The notes under the pieces were generated by a model. The model did no database searches. It worked only from the letters and a program-made list of their open reading frames with translations, and was not told the DNA's origin. A stretch of 64,000 nucleotides of DNA from contig NZ_CP109994.1 of the NCBI RefSeq assembly GCF_025947065.1, positions 3,720,001 through 3,784,000 on the forward strand, in the 5' to 3' direction. The translations under genes and the position numbers were made by a program. The DNA comes from Flavobacterium sp. N1736. GTDB lineage: Bacteria; Bacteroidota; Bacteroidia; Flavobacteriales; Flavobacteriaceae. Of the stretch, positions 31,315-41,684 are shown in pieces; positions within the stretch are counted from its first letter, which is position 1, and every line of letters starts with the position of its first letter.

Positions 31315-34089
31315 TTATTTCTTAGCGAATTTCTTAACGATTTTTTTGCTTCCGTTATTTAATTCAATGATGTAAATTCCTGTATTTAATTTACTTACAT
31401 CGACAGCATTTTCATTAAGTTTTCCAGAACCAAGCTGTTGTCCTAATGCGTTTATAATTTTATATGTATATCCGTTACTTTCTGAAACCGAAATATTTAA
31501 TTCGCTTTCAACCGGATTTGGATATAGTGCAAAACTTGAAGTTTCGGTAGTTTCTGTTAAGTTTGCAATACCTTCTTCAACAATTGCGCCTGAAGCGGTA
31601 ATGTTTATAGAATAATCTTCAACTTGTCCGTAAGAGAAAGCCTCACAAGAAGTTGGAACTGCATTATATTTCATAGAAACTCTTAATCTTGTTGTACCAA
31701 GAGCTGCCGTTGCCGGAATTGTGATTGTTCCTGTTACCGGAGTTGTTTTTGATGCTGTTTTTGTCCAAACTGTTTCACCTGAATCTGAAAAATCACCATC
31801 TTGATTGTAATCTATAAATACTGCATATCCTTCATTATACGTTGTAGATGTCCAAACTGGCGTAATTGTAATTGTATAAGCCGTTCCTCTCGATGCATTT
31901 GTAGAAATAGCGGTATAATTTTCATATCCTGTTGTTCCTGTTGAAGTATTATTGATGGTACCAAACACAACTTTACTAATTCTTTCATCTGCAGTACTAT
32001 TTCCCTGAGATGCACAATACGTTACACCGGCAGTAGTTGTTGTAACGTTTACTGTATTACTTGAAGCTGATGTATTTCCTGCAGCATCTTTGGCTTTTAC
32101 ACTAAATGTATACGCTGTTGATGCTGTTAAACCTGTTACCGTGTAAGATGTTGTTGCCGAAGAACCTTTTAAAGTTGTTCCCTGATAGATATCATATCCT
32201 GTTACTGCCACATTATCTGTAGAAGCTGTCCAGGTTAAATTAGTTGTTGTTCCTGTTGTTCCTGAAGCTGCTAAAGCTGTTGGAGTACTTGGCGCAACTG
32301 TATCTGTAGATCCTGAATATGCGGCTCCAATACCAACGGCATAAAATGCGTTTGTTGTAGCGATAACTTCTGCAGATCCTGCACCGTACAATTCAATAGC
32401 AGATTGTATTCCGTATGTTCTTGCAATTGCATAAGTCGAGTTGGCACTTAAATATTCGCTCTCTAAACGATATGCAATTTTTGCTGCTTTATCAATCGTA
32501 ATTCCTGTTACGTTGTAAGCATTTCCAATATCATTTGTTCCTGTTTTACCAACTGAAAGGATATAAAACCAGTGATTTAAAACTCCTGAATTTGTATGTA
32601 CACCACATTGATCATTGTTATTTGTTGGTGTACAGTTTACGTTTACCCAATATGTTCCTCCGTAAGTATCCGGTTGTCCTTCGGCATTTGGATTACTCAT
32701 AGAACGCAAAGCAGTGTGCCCGCTTCTTCTCTCGATATCTTCACCTACTAACCAGGTCGATTTTGTTGGTGCAGCACGATATTCGATACAAGCTCCCCAA
32801 ATATCAGAGAATCCTTCATTCATGGCTCCTGATTCTTTTTGGTAAGCCAGATTTGCTGTATAAGTACATACAGCATGTCCTATTTCATGTCCGGCAACAT
32901 CCATTGCTGTTAAAACATCAAATCCTCCCGTTCCTGTTCCGTCACCATAAGTCATCACACTTCCGTTCCAGAATGCGTTATTATTATCCGGATATCCGGC
33001 GGCAACTAAGTTATAATGTACATAACTTTTAATTTTTGCTCCGGCATCATCATAACTGTTTCTTCCGTGTACAACAGACCAGTAATCATAAGTCATTTCT
33101 GCACCCCAATGAGCATCAAGAGCACCATTGTCTTTATTGGTGTTGTTAAATTCAGCCGCTGTCCAGTTATTATCTGCATCTGTAAAGTTTGTTGTTGGAT
33201 ATGTTGCTGTTCTGGCAGAATTATAGGTTTGAATTCCTAATCCGCGGGTTCCATCTAATAAAATATAAGAAGATCCGCTTAAAGTTGTTTGTATGGTTTG
33301 CGTTCCGCTATAGCGAGTGGCCGCATTTGCTGCAACAATTGCCATTTTTGAAGCTGCTGCATTTTTCTCTGTAGTATTTAAAATTGCGTTTGATTTTCCG
33401 TGTATATTTTCGCCGGCATGTTTTATAGTTGCGTTATAGAAAAGTGCTTTCCCTGTTTCGGCATCTATATAAAGATCTCCACGGCTTAAAGGTTTTGTGG
33501 CATAAATATCAAACTTGTATGCCAAACGAACTTTATCTGTTGTGCGTTTTTCACCTTGTTCTTCCATTGCAGGAAGTAAAACAAGTTCACCTTTTGGTTT
33601 TTCATAATCCATTGCCGCAGCATCTTGTGGTTTTTCCCAAAGATATTCTGTTGCGTGTGTGTAACTAAGTGCTTTATTAAAAGCTTCTGCTGCAGAAAGT
33701 GAAGGAGTAATTTTTACATTTTCGATATTATAGAATTCTCCATTCATGGAAATCAATTTGCCGTCTTTTGAATGCAAAGTATAATTCGCGAATTCTACTT
33801 TGATTCCTTGTTCATACAATTGAAATTTTTCATGGGTATATCCTTGTTTATCAGATACGGTTTTAATTTTTGCAAAAGACTGTGTCTCTTTTAATCCAAG
33901 TTGTTCTTTAAAAACTTTTTGTGAATCTGAACCTTTATAGGTCGATTTTTCATTAAAAGTAATTAAACTTGGTTGCCCGTTTTCTGAAACACTTTTTTGA
34001 TTCACTTGCTTATCTGTCTGAGCAAATGAAGAAAGAGTGAAAGTAAATACAACAGCTGTTGTAATAAATCCTGGTAATTTTTTTTTCAT
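31315..34089 (-). CDS. Secreted M4 (thermolysin-like) metallopeptidase with FN3, GEVED and T9SS type A domains
   Basis: A 924-residue secreted protease precursor. Signal peptide: residues 1-23 (ending SSFAQ). An FTP/PepSY-type propeptide covers about 30-210. The M4 catalytic domain (about 230-590) carries HEIGH at 401-405 and the third zinc ligand Glu425 in NEGFSD. A fibronectin type III domain follows (about 595-685), then a GEVED domain (about 688-830; VFIDYNQDGDFSDSGETVW). The C-terminal T9SS type A sorting signal (about 850-924; LYPNPVESELNIS ... IVKKFAKK) directs export and cell-surface attachment. A paralogue without FN3 lies upstream. Confidence 0.95.
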   Translation of the reverse strand: MKKKLPGFITTAVVFTFTLSSFAQTDKQVNQKSVSENGQPSLITFNEKSTYKGSDSQKVFKEQLGLKETQSFAKIKTVSDKQGYTHEKFQLYEQGIKVEFANYTLHSKDGKLISMNGEFYNIENVKITPSLSAAEAFNKALSYTHATEYLWEKPQDAAAMDYEKPKGELVLLPAMEEQGEKRTTDKVRLAYKFDIYATKPLSRGDLYIDAETGKALFYNATIKHAGENIHGKSNAILNTTEKNAAASKMAIVAANAATRYSGTQTIQTTLSGSSYILLDGTRGLGIQTYNSARTATYPTTNFTDADNNWTAAEFNNTNKDNGALDAHWGAEMTYDYWSVVHGRNSYDDAGAKIKSYVHYNLVAAGYPDNNNAFWNGSVMTYGDGTGTGGFDVLTAMDVAGHEIGHAVCTYTANLAYQKESGAMNEGFSDIWGACIEYRAAPTKSTWLVGEDIERRSGHTALRSMSNPNAEGQPDTYGGTYWVNVNCTPTNNNDQCGVHTNSGVLNHWFYILSVGKTGTNDIGNAYNVTGITIDKAAKIAYRLESEYLSANSTYAIARTYGIQSAIELYGAGSAEVIATTNAFYAVGIGAAYSGSTDTVAPSTPTALAASGTTGTTTNLTWTASTDNVAVTGYDIYQGTTLKGSSATTSYTVTGLTASTAYTFSVKAKDAAGNTSASSNTVNVTTTTAGVTYCASQGNSTADERISKVVFGTINNTSTGTTGYENYTAISTNASRGTAYTITITPVWTSTTYNEGYAVFIDYNQDGDFSDSGETVWTKTASKTTPVTGTITIPATAALGTTRLRVSMKYNAVPTSCEAFSYGQVEDYSINITASGAIVEEGIANLTETTETSSFALYPNPVESELNISVSESNGYTYKIINALGQQLGSGKLNENAVDVSKLNTGIYIIELNNGSKKIVKKFAKK

Positions 34090-34142
34090 AATCTAAGGGG
34101 TTTTTAAAGTTTGGTTAAATGATTACAAATAAAATATTTAAA

Positions 34143-34179
34143 GTAAGTAAATACTTTATTTTGGAATAAAAGTATTTTA
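34143..34179 (-). promoter_or_regulatory. Inverted-repeat element upstream of the first M4 gene
   Basis: TAAATACTTT and AAAGTATTTTA are separated by 11 bases and preceded by GTAAG. The same arrangement, with a 10-base spacer, lies at 37054-37089 before the second M4 gene. It sits about 55-90 bases upstream of the ATG, a natural position for an operator. Confidence 0.55.
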
Positions 34180-34397
34180 ATTTTGTTAGATAGTCGATGA
34201 AATTTGCCGTTAATCGATAAAATGCAACATTTTTTACCTTAAATTCACTTTTATTTAACAAACTGTAAGAATTTCACAAACAAAATGCCCAAAATTTATT
34301 AATTTAACTGATGCGAAAAACTTTATATAAAAAAAATAGTACAGATAATCAGTGTTATAAGTAATAAAACCTGACATACACTTAAATTTATCCTACA

Positions 34398-34424
34398 AAA
34401 AAATCAGCTAAAAAGCTGACTTTT
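34398..34424 (-). terminator. Weak terminator after the second M4 gene
   Basis: TCAGCT/AGCTGA form a short stem with an AAAA loop. Read leftwards it ends in a T run. The rest of 34180-34397 holds only AT-rich DNA similar to that before the second gene. Confidence 0.6.
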
Positions 34425-34480
34425 ATTAAGCATTATTAGCCTTAAATCGTTCATAAAATCCAATACGATTTATTAACTAT

Positions 34481-37002
34481 TTATTTTTTGGTGAATTTTT
34501 TAACTATTCTTTTTTCGTTATTATTTAATTCTAGTAGATAAATGCCGGTATTTAATTGGGTAACATCAATGGCATTTCCTGACAACTCACCAAAAATTAC
34601 TGGTTGACCAACAGTATTTGTAATAACAAATGAATATCCGGTATTGTTAAGAAATGAAATATTGAGTTTATCTACAACGGGATTTGGATATAATGCAAAA
34701 CCCGAAGTATTGGTTGTTTCAAATAACTCAGAGGCTGTTTTTGATGTAAATGCGCCTTGTTCATATATAATGTTTATAGAATAATCTTCAACATCTCCGT
34801 AAAAGGAATTTTCGCAAGGACTTGAAAGAGCGCCTTGTTTCATAGAAATTCTCATTCTTGTATTCCCAAGTTGTGCTGTTAGAGGAATTGTAATTGTTCC
34901 TGTTACAGGATTTGATGTCGATGATGTTTGTGTAAAGGCAGTTTCTCCGGTATCTGTAAAATCACCATCCTGATTATAATCTATAAATACCGAATAGTAT
35001 TTGCTGGATGGAAGTAAGGACCAGGACGGAGTGATTTTGATTGTATTGCCCGTTCCTATTTGTACATCTGTAGATAATGAGCTGAAATTTTCATATCCAA
35101 ATATCCCTATAGAAAAATTGTTAATTGTTCCAAAGGCTACTTTATTAATTTTTTCATCTAGTCCTAAATAGCTTTGAGACGCACAGTAATTTAGATTAGG
35201 AACGCTATAAGCAGGACCAACTCCTACAGCATAAAATGCATTGGTAGTTGCAATAACTTCCGGCGAATTTACTCCATATAAATCTATTGCCGATTGTATA
35301 CCGGAAAGTCTTGCAGCAGCATAATTTGAATTGGAAGTTAGATAGACACTTTTTATACGGTAAGCAATTTTTGCCGCTTTTTCAATAGTTATGCCTGTAA
35401 CATTGTATGTACTTCCTATATCATTTGTTCCTGTTTTTCCAACGGACAAAATATAAAACCAATGACTAAGAACTCCGCCATTGTAATGAACTCCACAGAG
35501 ATCATTGTTATTTGTTGGTGTACAATTATTTGTGTTTATCCAATAGGTTCCTCCATAAGTATCCGGATATCCTTCTCTTTTAGGATCACTCATAGAGCGT
35601 GGAGAAAGATGACCTATCCTCCTGTCAATATCTTCGCCACTTTCCCAAATAGATTTTGTTGGTGTTACCCTACTTTCTATAGCTGCTGACCAGATATCAG
35701 AAAAACCCTCATTAAGAGCTCCTGATTCTTTTTGATAAACCAAATCTGCTGTGTAAGTACATATGGCATGACCTATTTCGTGTGCAATAATATCCAATGA
35801 TGTTAATATGTCCAGAAATCCTGACCCTTCTGCTTCTGTTGCATTACCGTCACAGTAAGTCATCCCAGTTCCATTCCAAAAGGCATTATTATTGTCCGGA
35901 TATCCGGTTGCAATTAGATTAAAATGTACATAATTATCAATTCTTCCTCCTGCATTATCAAAACTGTTTCTGCCATGAACTTGTAACCAATAATCATAAG
36001 TCATTTCGGCACCCCAATGTGCATCAAGTGCGCCGTTATCTTTATTTGCATTTGCAAATTCCGCTGCAGTCCAGTTATTATCTGCATCTGTAAAGTTTGT
36101 TGTGGGATATGTCGCTGTTCTTTCACAATTATAAGTATGAATTCCATTTCCGCGATTTGCCTCTGACAATATGTAGGAACCTCCATTTAAGGTAGTTTGA
36201 ATAATCTGTGTTCCGCTATAACGCGTTGCGGCATTTGCAGAAACAACTAAAGTCTCTGCATTAGAAATCTCTTTGTTATCCATTAATTTACCTGATATTG
36301 GTTTATCGTGACCAGGACTTCTAAAATGTTTTATTGTTGCATTATAAAATAAGGCTTCTCCGGTTTGGGCATCGATATACAAATCACCTCTGCTTATTGG
36401 GTTTGTTGCATAAATATCAAATTTATAAGCGAGCCGAACTTTATCTTCGGTTCTGCTTTCTCCCTGATTTTCCATATCGGTAAAAGAACCAACTCGCCTT
36501 TTGGTTTTTGATAGTTCATTCTTTTGGCATCTTCGGGAGTTTCCCACATATATTGCTTTGCATTAATATGGATAATTGCCTTGTTAAGTGCTTCTTCGGG
36601 AGAAAGTACGGGGCTTGTTTTTACATTTTGGATATTATAATATTCACCATTCATTGCTGTTAGTTTTCCATTTTTTGAATGCAAATTGTAACTCGCAAAT
36701 TCTACTTTAATACCTTGTTGATATAGTTGAAATTTTTCGTGCGTAAATCCTTCCGGATCTGATTCAGTTTTGATTTTTATAAAAGATTGGTTTTCTTTCA
36801 AACCCAATTGATCCTGAAAGACTTTTTGTGAATCTGAAGTTTTATAAGTTGACTGATCACTAAAGGTAATTAAACCGGGTTGTCCGTTTTCTGATACCGT
36901 TTTTTGATTTACGCTCTTGTCAGTTACCTGAGCCACTGTAGATAATGAGAATACCATACCAACAGCAGCTGTTATGATCATTTTGGGTAGTTTTCCTTCC
37001 AT
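34481..37002 (-). pseudogene. Second M4 metallopeptidase, disrupted by a single-base frameshift
   Basis: A tandem paralogue of the preceding protease, about 841 residues if the frame were intact. The N-terminal part (37002 to about 36476) holds signal peptide and propeptide up to PKGELVLLP. The C-terminal part (about 36475 to 34481) resumes at MENQGESRTEDKVRLAYKF. Alignment with the neighbour (LLPAMEEQGEKRTTDKVRLAYKF) puts a one-base loss at about 36476-36477. The catalytic HEIGH and NEGFSD, the GEVED domain and the T9SS type A tail (LYPNPVVDKLNIS) are intact; the FN3 domain is absent. It is either a recent pseudogene or a sequencing error. Confidence 0.85.
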
Positions 37003-37053
37003 AATAAAATTATTTTAAGTTTAATTAAATGGATTAAAAAACAAATAGTCTTT

Positions 37054-37089
37054 GTAAGTAAATACTTTGTTTAAGGTAAAAGTATTTTA
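37054..37089 (-). promoter_or_regulatory. Inverted-repeat element upstream of the second M4 gene
   Basis: TAAATACTTT and AAAGTATTTTA are separated by 10 bases, matching the element at 34143-34179. The following ~60 bases (37095-37155) are also similar to 34185-34245, so the promoter region was duplicated with the gene. Confidence 0.55.
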
Positions 37090-37275
37090 TTACTAATAGA
37101 TTATCGCTGAAATTTCCTGCTAATCGACAAGATGCAGTGTTTTTTATTTTTAACGCACTATAATTAAAAAAACTATAATAATTTGATAAACAAAATGGCG
37201 GAAATAAATTATACTACTGATTTACAACATCTTATAAAAAAATAATCATTTCAACTTCTGATTTTTTTAAAACAA

Positions 37276-37307
37276 AAAAGGCTTGCTCTTTTCAGAACAA
37301 GCCTTTT
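37276..37307 (-). terminator. Terminator of the CoA-transferase genes
   Basis: AAAAGGCTTG/CAAGCCTTTT form a 10-bp stem with a 12-base loop. It starts 20 bases after the scoB stop and is flanked by A and T runs. The remainder of 37090-37275 has no other clear feature. Confidence 0.85.
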
Positions 37308-37326
37308 ATATTTTATGATAATTATG

Positions 37327-37983
37327 CTAACTAATATCCATTTCAGGAATTTCACCTTCAATAATTAACTCAGCTTCTGTAGATGCAATGATATGCTCAA
37401 CAGAAATGCCTGGCGCTCGTTCTAAGAGCTTAAAACCCTTTTCAGTCACTTCGAGAACTGCAAGTTCTGTTACGACCTTTTTTACACAACCTACGCCTGT
37501 TAATGGCAAAGTACATTTTTTTAGTATTTTAGATTCGCCCGCTTTATTAACATGCATCATTGCAACAATAATATTTTCGGCGGAAGCCACTAAATCCATT
37601 GCGCCTCCCATTCCTTTTACCATTTTACCCGGAATTTTCCAGTTGGCAATATCTCCGTTTTCAGAAACTTCCATTGCGCCAAGTATGGTTAAATCTACTT
37701 TTTGACTGCGGATCATTCCGAAACTAAAAGCTGAATCAAAAAAACTTGCGCCCGGAAGCGTTGTAATAGTTTGTTTTCCGGCATTGATAATATCGGCATC
37801 TTCTTCTCCCGCAAAAGGAAATGGTCCCATACCAAGAACTCCATTTTCACTTTGAAACTCAACGGCTATATCTTCTCTGACATAATTGGCAACCAAAGTA
37901 GGTATTCCGATTCCAAGATTAACAAAATATCGGTTTTTTACTTCTTTAGCAATTCGTTTTGCAATATCTTCTTTTGTTAACAT
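37327..37983 (-). CDS. scoB: 3-oxoacid CoA-transferase subunit B
   Basis: The 218-residue beta subunit of succinyl-CoA:3-ketoacid CoA-transferase, which moves CoA between succinyl-CoA and acetoacetate or a related acid. VNLGIGIPTLVANYV and SENGVLGMGPFPF are hallmark motifs; the Glu in SENG is the catalytic residue that forms the CoA thioester. GGAMDLVASAENIIVAM is also typical. The alpha subunit is encoded upstream on the same strand after a 216-base spacer full of short repeats. The length is normal. Confidence 0.93.
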   Translation of the reverse strand: MLTKEDIAKRIAKEVKNRYFVNLGIGIPTLVANYVREDIAVEFQSENGVLGMGPFPFAGEEDADIINAGKQTITTLPGASFFDSAFSFGMIRSQKVDLTILGAMEVSENGDIANWKIPGKMVKGMGGAMDLVASAENIIVAMMHVNKAGESKILKKCTLPLTGVGCVKKVVTELAVLEVTEKGFKLLERAPGISVEHIIASTEAELIIEGEIPEMDIS

Positions 37984-38199
37984 AGTTTAATGATTCAATT
38001 TAGAAATTAGATAATTAGATAATGCCTTATTGCACGATCTCAATAATCTAATTATCACATTTTATATCTAATACTTTACTTTATGTAGTTCATCTTAATA
38101 ATCTAATTATCAAGTAATTTTCAATTATAAATTTTATTAACGCAACATTTTTGCATTAGTAAATTGATTATCTAATTGACAATTATCTCAATTATCTAA
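37984..38199. repeat. AATTATC/GATAATT short-repeat cluster between scoA and scoB
   Basis: At least six direct and inverted copies of TAATCTAATTATC-like units occur (for example AATTAGATAATTAGATAATG near 38006, AATAATCTAATTATC near 38042 and 38098, ATTATCTAATTG near 38167). They can pair as alternative hairpins. No gene is present in the spacer. Confidence 0.7.
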
Positions 38200-38901
38200 T
38201 TATGCTCTCTGTCTTACTGTTCGCTGCTCAATTCTCTTTTCAAACTTTTCTCCCTGAAAGATACGCTGTATCATAATTCCCGGAATATGTATTTGATTTG
38301 GATCTAAGGTTCCAACAGGAACTAATTCTTCAACCTCGGCAATTGTAATTTTTCCGGCTCCGGCCATACAGGCATTAAAGTTTCTGGCTGTTCCTTTGAA
38401 GATAAGATTTCCGGCTTCGTCGCCTTTCCATGCTTTTACGATTGCAAAATCTGCTTTAAAAGCTTCTTCCATAATATGCATTTTACCATTGAATTCACGA
38501 ACTTCTTTTCCTTCGGCAACTTCGGTTCCGAAACCAGCCGGAGTGAAGAAAGCCGGAATTCCCGCTTGTGCTGCACGACAGCGTTCTGCCAAAGTTCCTT
38601 GTGGCGTTAACTCAACGTCTAATTCTCCGGAAAGCATCTGACGCTCAAATTCTGCATTTTCACCTACATAAGAGGAAATCATTTTTTTAATTTGTTTCTT
38701 CTGCAAAAGCAATCCTAAACCAAAATCATCAACACCCGCATTGTTTGAAATACAGGTTAAATTAGAAATTGATGTATTTACCAAAGCAGTAATAGTATTT
38801 TCAGGGATTCCGCACAAACCAAAACCACCAAACATAATGGTCATTCCGCTTTCTATTCCTTTTATAGCATCGTGAACGCTCTCTACTTTTTTTGTTATCA
38901 T
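38200..38901 (-). CDS. scoA: 3-oxoacid CoA-transferase subunit A
   Basis: The 233-residue alpha subunit of the same heteromeric CoA-transferase. Recognisable are [40 protein letters not shown] and [21 protein letters not shown], followed by [20 protein letters not shown]. It is upstream of scoB on the minus strand and presumably transcribed first. The pair feeds ketone bodies or branched-chain products into acetyl-CoA. Confidence 0.93.
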   Translation of the reverse strand: MITKKVESVHDAIKGIESGMTIMFGGFGLCGIPENTITALVNTSISNLTCISNNAGVDDFGLGLLLQKKQIKKMISSYVGENAEFERQMLSGELDVELTPQGTLAERCRAAQAGIPAFFTPAGFGTEVAEGKEVREFNGKMHIMEEAFKADFAIVKAWKGDEAGNLIFKGTARNFNACMAGAGKITIAEVEELVPVGTLDPNQIHIPGIMIQRIFQGEKFEKRIEQRTVRQRA

Positions 38902-39066
38902 AACAAAGGGTCTTTATTACTGTATATTTTTGATAAAAATACCATTTTTAGATTAAATTATAACGATTTCGTAATGTTTTTATTTTGGCAGTTTTAATGA
39001 CCAATATTTAATTCCATGCGAAAATGCACCTGCTAAAGCATGTTTTTATTTATGTAAATATATCTC

Positions 39067-39226
39067 GTAGAGATTAAATGTTGGTAGAAAATATATTGTC
39101 CGTAATATTTTTGTCCCATAGGGACTATACGTTGAATTCATTAAGATTCTGAAAAGTTTAGTCCCTACGGGACATTCCGGAATGCCATATCGTTATTTGC
39201 TACCAACATTTAACTCCTAAAGGAGT
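39067..39226. repeat. Single nested palindrome related to the array at 1915-2978
   Basis: TTAAATGTTGGTAG (39074-39087) and CTACCAACATTTAA (39200-39213) are perfect 14-bp inverted arms. Between them GTCCCATAGGGAC (39113-39125) and GTCCCTACGGGAC (39161-39173) are small palindromes that also pair with each other. Outside the arms, CTCGTAGAG and CTCCTAAAGGAG are short palindromes. The shared part with the 2-kb array is the AAATRTTGGTAG arm; the inner hairpin is different. The other parts of 38902-39370 hold a terminator and nothing else recognisable. Confidence 0.85.
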
Positions 39227-39242
39227 ATAGCAACATTACTCC

Positions 39243-39299
39243 AAAAAAAATCCTTTTGTATTCTTCCGAATTTCAGAAGGCACAAAAGGATTTTTTTTT
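39243..39299 (-). terminator. Terminator of the ricT-gldH-PBP1A operon
   Basis: AAAAAAAATCCTTTTGT (39243-39259) pairs with ACAAAAGGATTTTTTTTT (39282-39299). It lies just beyond the PBP1A stop, with long A/T runs on each side. Confidence 0.85.
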
Positions 39300-39370
39300 A
39301 GATCCTGCAAGATTTTACAAAACCTTATAGAAAAACTGAAAACTGCGACTGTATGAACTGCGACTGAAAA

Positions 39371-41674
39371 CTATAGTTCAAACTCGTCTGTATTTTGTTC
39401 TGTTTGCGTAGTATCTTTCACTTTTGGTGCGCTATAGCAATCTACTTTTATAGAAAGATTTGCCGGACGCTCAAATTCTGATTTAGAAACCTGAAGATTT
39501 GGATCGGCATAACAAAGTTTCATGAAATAAGCCCAAACCGGCAATGCAGCAGTTGCTCCTTGTCCGTAAGTTAAACTTTTAAAACGTGCTGAACGGTCTT
39601 CACAACCAACCCAAACACCGGTTACTAAGTTTGGAACCATTCCCATGAACCAACCATCAGATTGATTTTGTGTTGTTCCTGTTTTACCCGCAATCGGATT
39701 TTTGAACATGTATGGATATCCTGTCCAGCGGTTATCTCCGCTTCCACCGCCTTGTGTACGCAAACGTGCACCAGAACCGGTTTCTGTAACTCCCTGCAAT
39801 AATTTGATTACGGCAAAAGCAATATCTTTATTTAAAACGTCGTGTGATTCAGGAATTGGCTCATAAATAACCTCTCCGCTTTTATTTTCGATACGGCTTA
39901 AAAATTGTGGTTTTACATAAACACCCTGATTTGCAAAGGTACTATAGGCCGCAACCATATCTTCGACAGTAATATCTACAGCTCCTAAAGCGATTGATGG
40001 CTGAACAGGAATTTCTGTTTTAACGCCTAATTTATGTGTTAATTCAACTACGGCTTCCGGACCAACACGATCTATTAATTTTGCCGAAACTGTATTGATC
40101 GAATTTGCCAAACCTTGTTTTAAGGTTACCATTCCGCGATATCTGTTGTCTGAGTTTCTTGGTTCCCAGTCTTCCGTTACGTGGTGACGTCCTTTATGAA
40201 TCATAAAAGGTCCGTCTAAAATAGAATCGCAAGGAGACATATTTAATTCTTCGATAGCAGTTGCATAAACAAAAGGTTTAAAAGTAGAACCTACTTGTCT
40301 TGCTCCCTGTCCTACGTGATCGTATTGGAAATATTTATAATTGATTCCGCCAACCCACGCTTTAATATTTCCGGTTTGTGGCTCCATCGCCATTAAACCA
40401 GACTGCAAAAAGTGTTTGTAATAACGAATAGAATCCAGCGGTGTCATAATAGTATCACGCTCGCCTTTCCAGGTAAAAATGCGCATTTGTGTTTTTACCT
40501 TGAATGAAGCAATGATATCGTCTTCGCTTTTATCCATATCTTTCATGATTGCCCAACGTGTTGAGTTTTTCATGGCCTGCATCATAAGTTTATCTGTTTC
40601 TGCCTGGGTGATATTTACAAAAGGTGCATTTTTATTGTTTTTCTGTTCGATGAAAAATTGTTGTTGTAAATTTTTCATGTGTGCAGAAACTGCTTCTTCA
40701 GCATATTGCTGCATTCTTGAATCGATAGTTGTATATATTTTCAAACCATCTTTGTAGATATCATAATCAGAACCGTCCGGCTTTTTGTTTTCAGCCATCC
40801 ATTTCTTCATATAATCACGAAGGTATTCTCTAAAATAGGTTGCTGTACCTTCACGGTGACTTTCAAGTTTGAATTTTAATGCGATCGGTAAGGCTTGTAA
40901 TCTTTCTTTTTCTGATTCGGAAATCATCTTAGCCTTTTCCATTTGTGACAAAACCACGTTACGACGGTTTTTTACTCCTTCGGGATTTCTTACAGGATTG
41001 TATAATCCGGAGTTTTTGAACATTCCCACTAAAATAGCAGATTCATCCATTGTTAGATCTTTTGGATCTTTAGAAAAATAGGTTTGCGCCGCAGAACTTA
41101 CTCCAACAGAATAGTTTCCGAAGTCATAAACATTGCAATACATTGCCAAAATTTCATTTTTGGTATATTGTCTTTCCAGACGAATGGCGATAATCCACTC
41201 TTTTATTTTCTGTACAACCCTAAAAGGCAAGAACTTAGAGCCTTCTCCGTGAAATAATTGTTTTGCTAATTGTTGCGTTAAAGTACTTGCTCCACCATTT
41301 GTTCCTAAAGTAAAAACGGCTCTTAAAGTTCCGCGTCCGTCAATTCCTGAATGTTCGTAGAAACGCGCATCTTCGGTAGCGACCAAAGCTTCAACTAAAC
41401 TTTTTGGCAAATCCGAATATTTCAATTGTGATCTGTTGGTTTTGAAATACTTACCAATTACAACGCCGTCAGACGAAATAATTTCTGTAGCCAGATTAGA
41501 GTCCGGATTTTCTAAATCTTCAAAAGAAGGCATCGATCCGAATAATCCCCACGAAGCAAATAAAAAGAAAGCTAAAATGCCTAATAAAGTATAAGCAAAA
41601 ACTCTCCAGAATTTCTTTTTATAGTAGTTAATATCTTTAATACTATTAGGTTGATTGTTTTTTTGGGTGGCCAT
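39371..41674 (-). CDS. Class A penicillin-binding protein (PBP1A type)
   Basis: A 767-residue bifunctional cell-wall synthase. A cytoplasmic tail and TM helix (about 25-47) precede the GT51 glycosyltransferase domain (about 70-250), with catalytic Glu101 in ATEDARFYEHSG and the motif GGASTLTQQLAKQLF. The transpeptidase domain (about 420-720) has SxxK in GSTFKPF (near 461), SxN in ANSINTV and KTG in KTGTTQNQSDGWF. It polymerises and cross-links peptidoglycan. It is the last gene of the operon, 10 bases after gldH. Confidence 0.94.
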   Translation of the reverse strand: MATQKNNQPNSIKDINYYKKKFWRVFAYTLLGILAFFLFASWGLFGSMPSFEDLENPDSNLATEIISSDGVVIGKYFKTNRSQLKYSDLPKSLVEALVATEDARFYEHSGIDGRGTLRAVFTLGTNGGASTLTQQLAKQLFHGEGSKFLPFRVVQKIKEWIIAIRLERQYTKNEILAMYCNVYDFGNYSVGVSSAAQTYFSKDPKDLTMDESAILVGMFKNSGLYNPVRNPEGVKNRRNVVLSQMEKAKMISESEKERLQALPIALKFKLESHREGTATYFREYLRDYMKKWMAENKKPDGSDYDIYKDGLKIYTTIDSRMQQYAEEAVSAHMKNLQQQFFIEQKNNKNAPFVNITQAETDKLMMQAMKNSTRWAIMKDMDKSEDDIIASFKVKTQMRIFTWKGERDTIMTPLDSIRYYKHFLQSGLMAMEPQTGNIKAWVGGINYKYFQYDHVGQGARQVGSTFKPFVYATAIEELNMSPCDSILDGPFMIHKGRHHVTEDWEPRNSDNRYRGMVTLKQGLANSINTVSAKLIDRVGPEAVVELTHKLGVKTEIPVQPSIALGAVDITVEDMVAAYSTFANQGVYVKPQFLSRIENKSGEVIYEPIPESHDVLNKDIAFAVIKLLQGVTETGSGARLRTQGGGSGDNRWTGYPYMFKNPIAGKTGTTQNQSDGWFMGMVPNLVTGVWVGCEDRSARFKSLTYGQGATAALPVWAYFMKLCYADPNLQVSKSEFERPANLSIKVDCYSAPKVKDTTQTEQNTDEFEL

Positions 41675-41684
41675 AACTATTTAT

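Noticed and set aside
33016..33240. Plus-strand frames opposite the M4 protease gene
   Set aside because: They lie antisense to a well-supported gene with clear domains, so they are shadows of its codon pattern.
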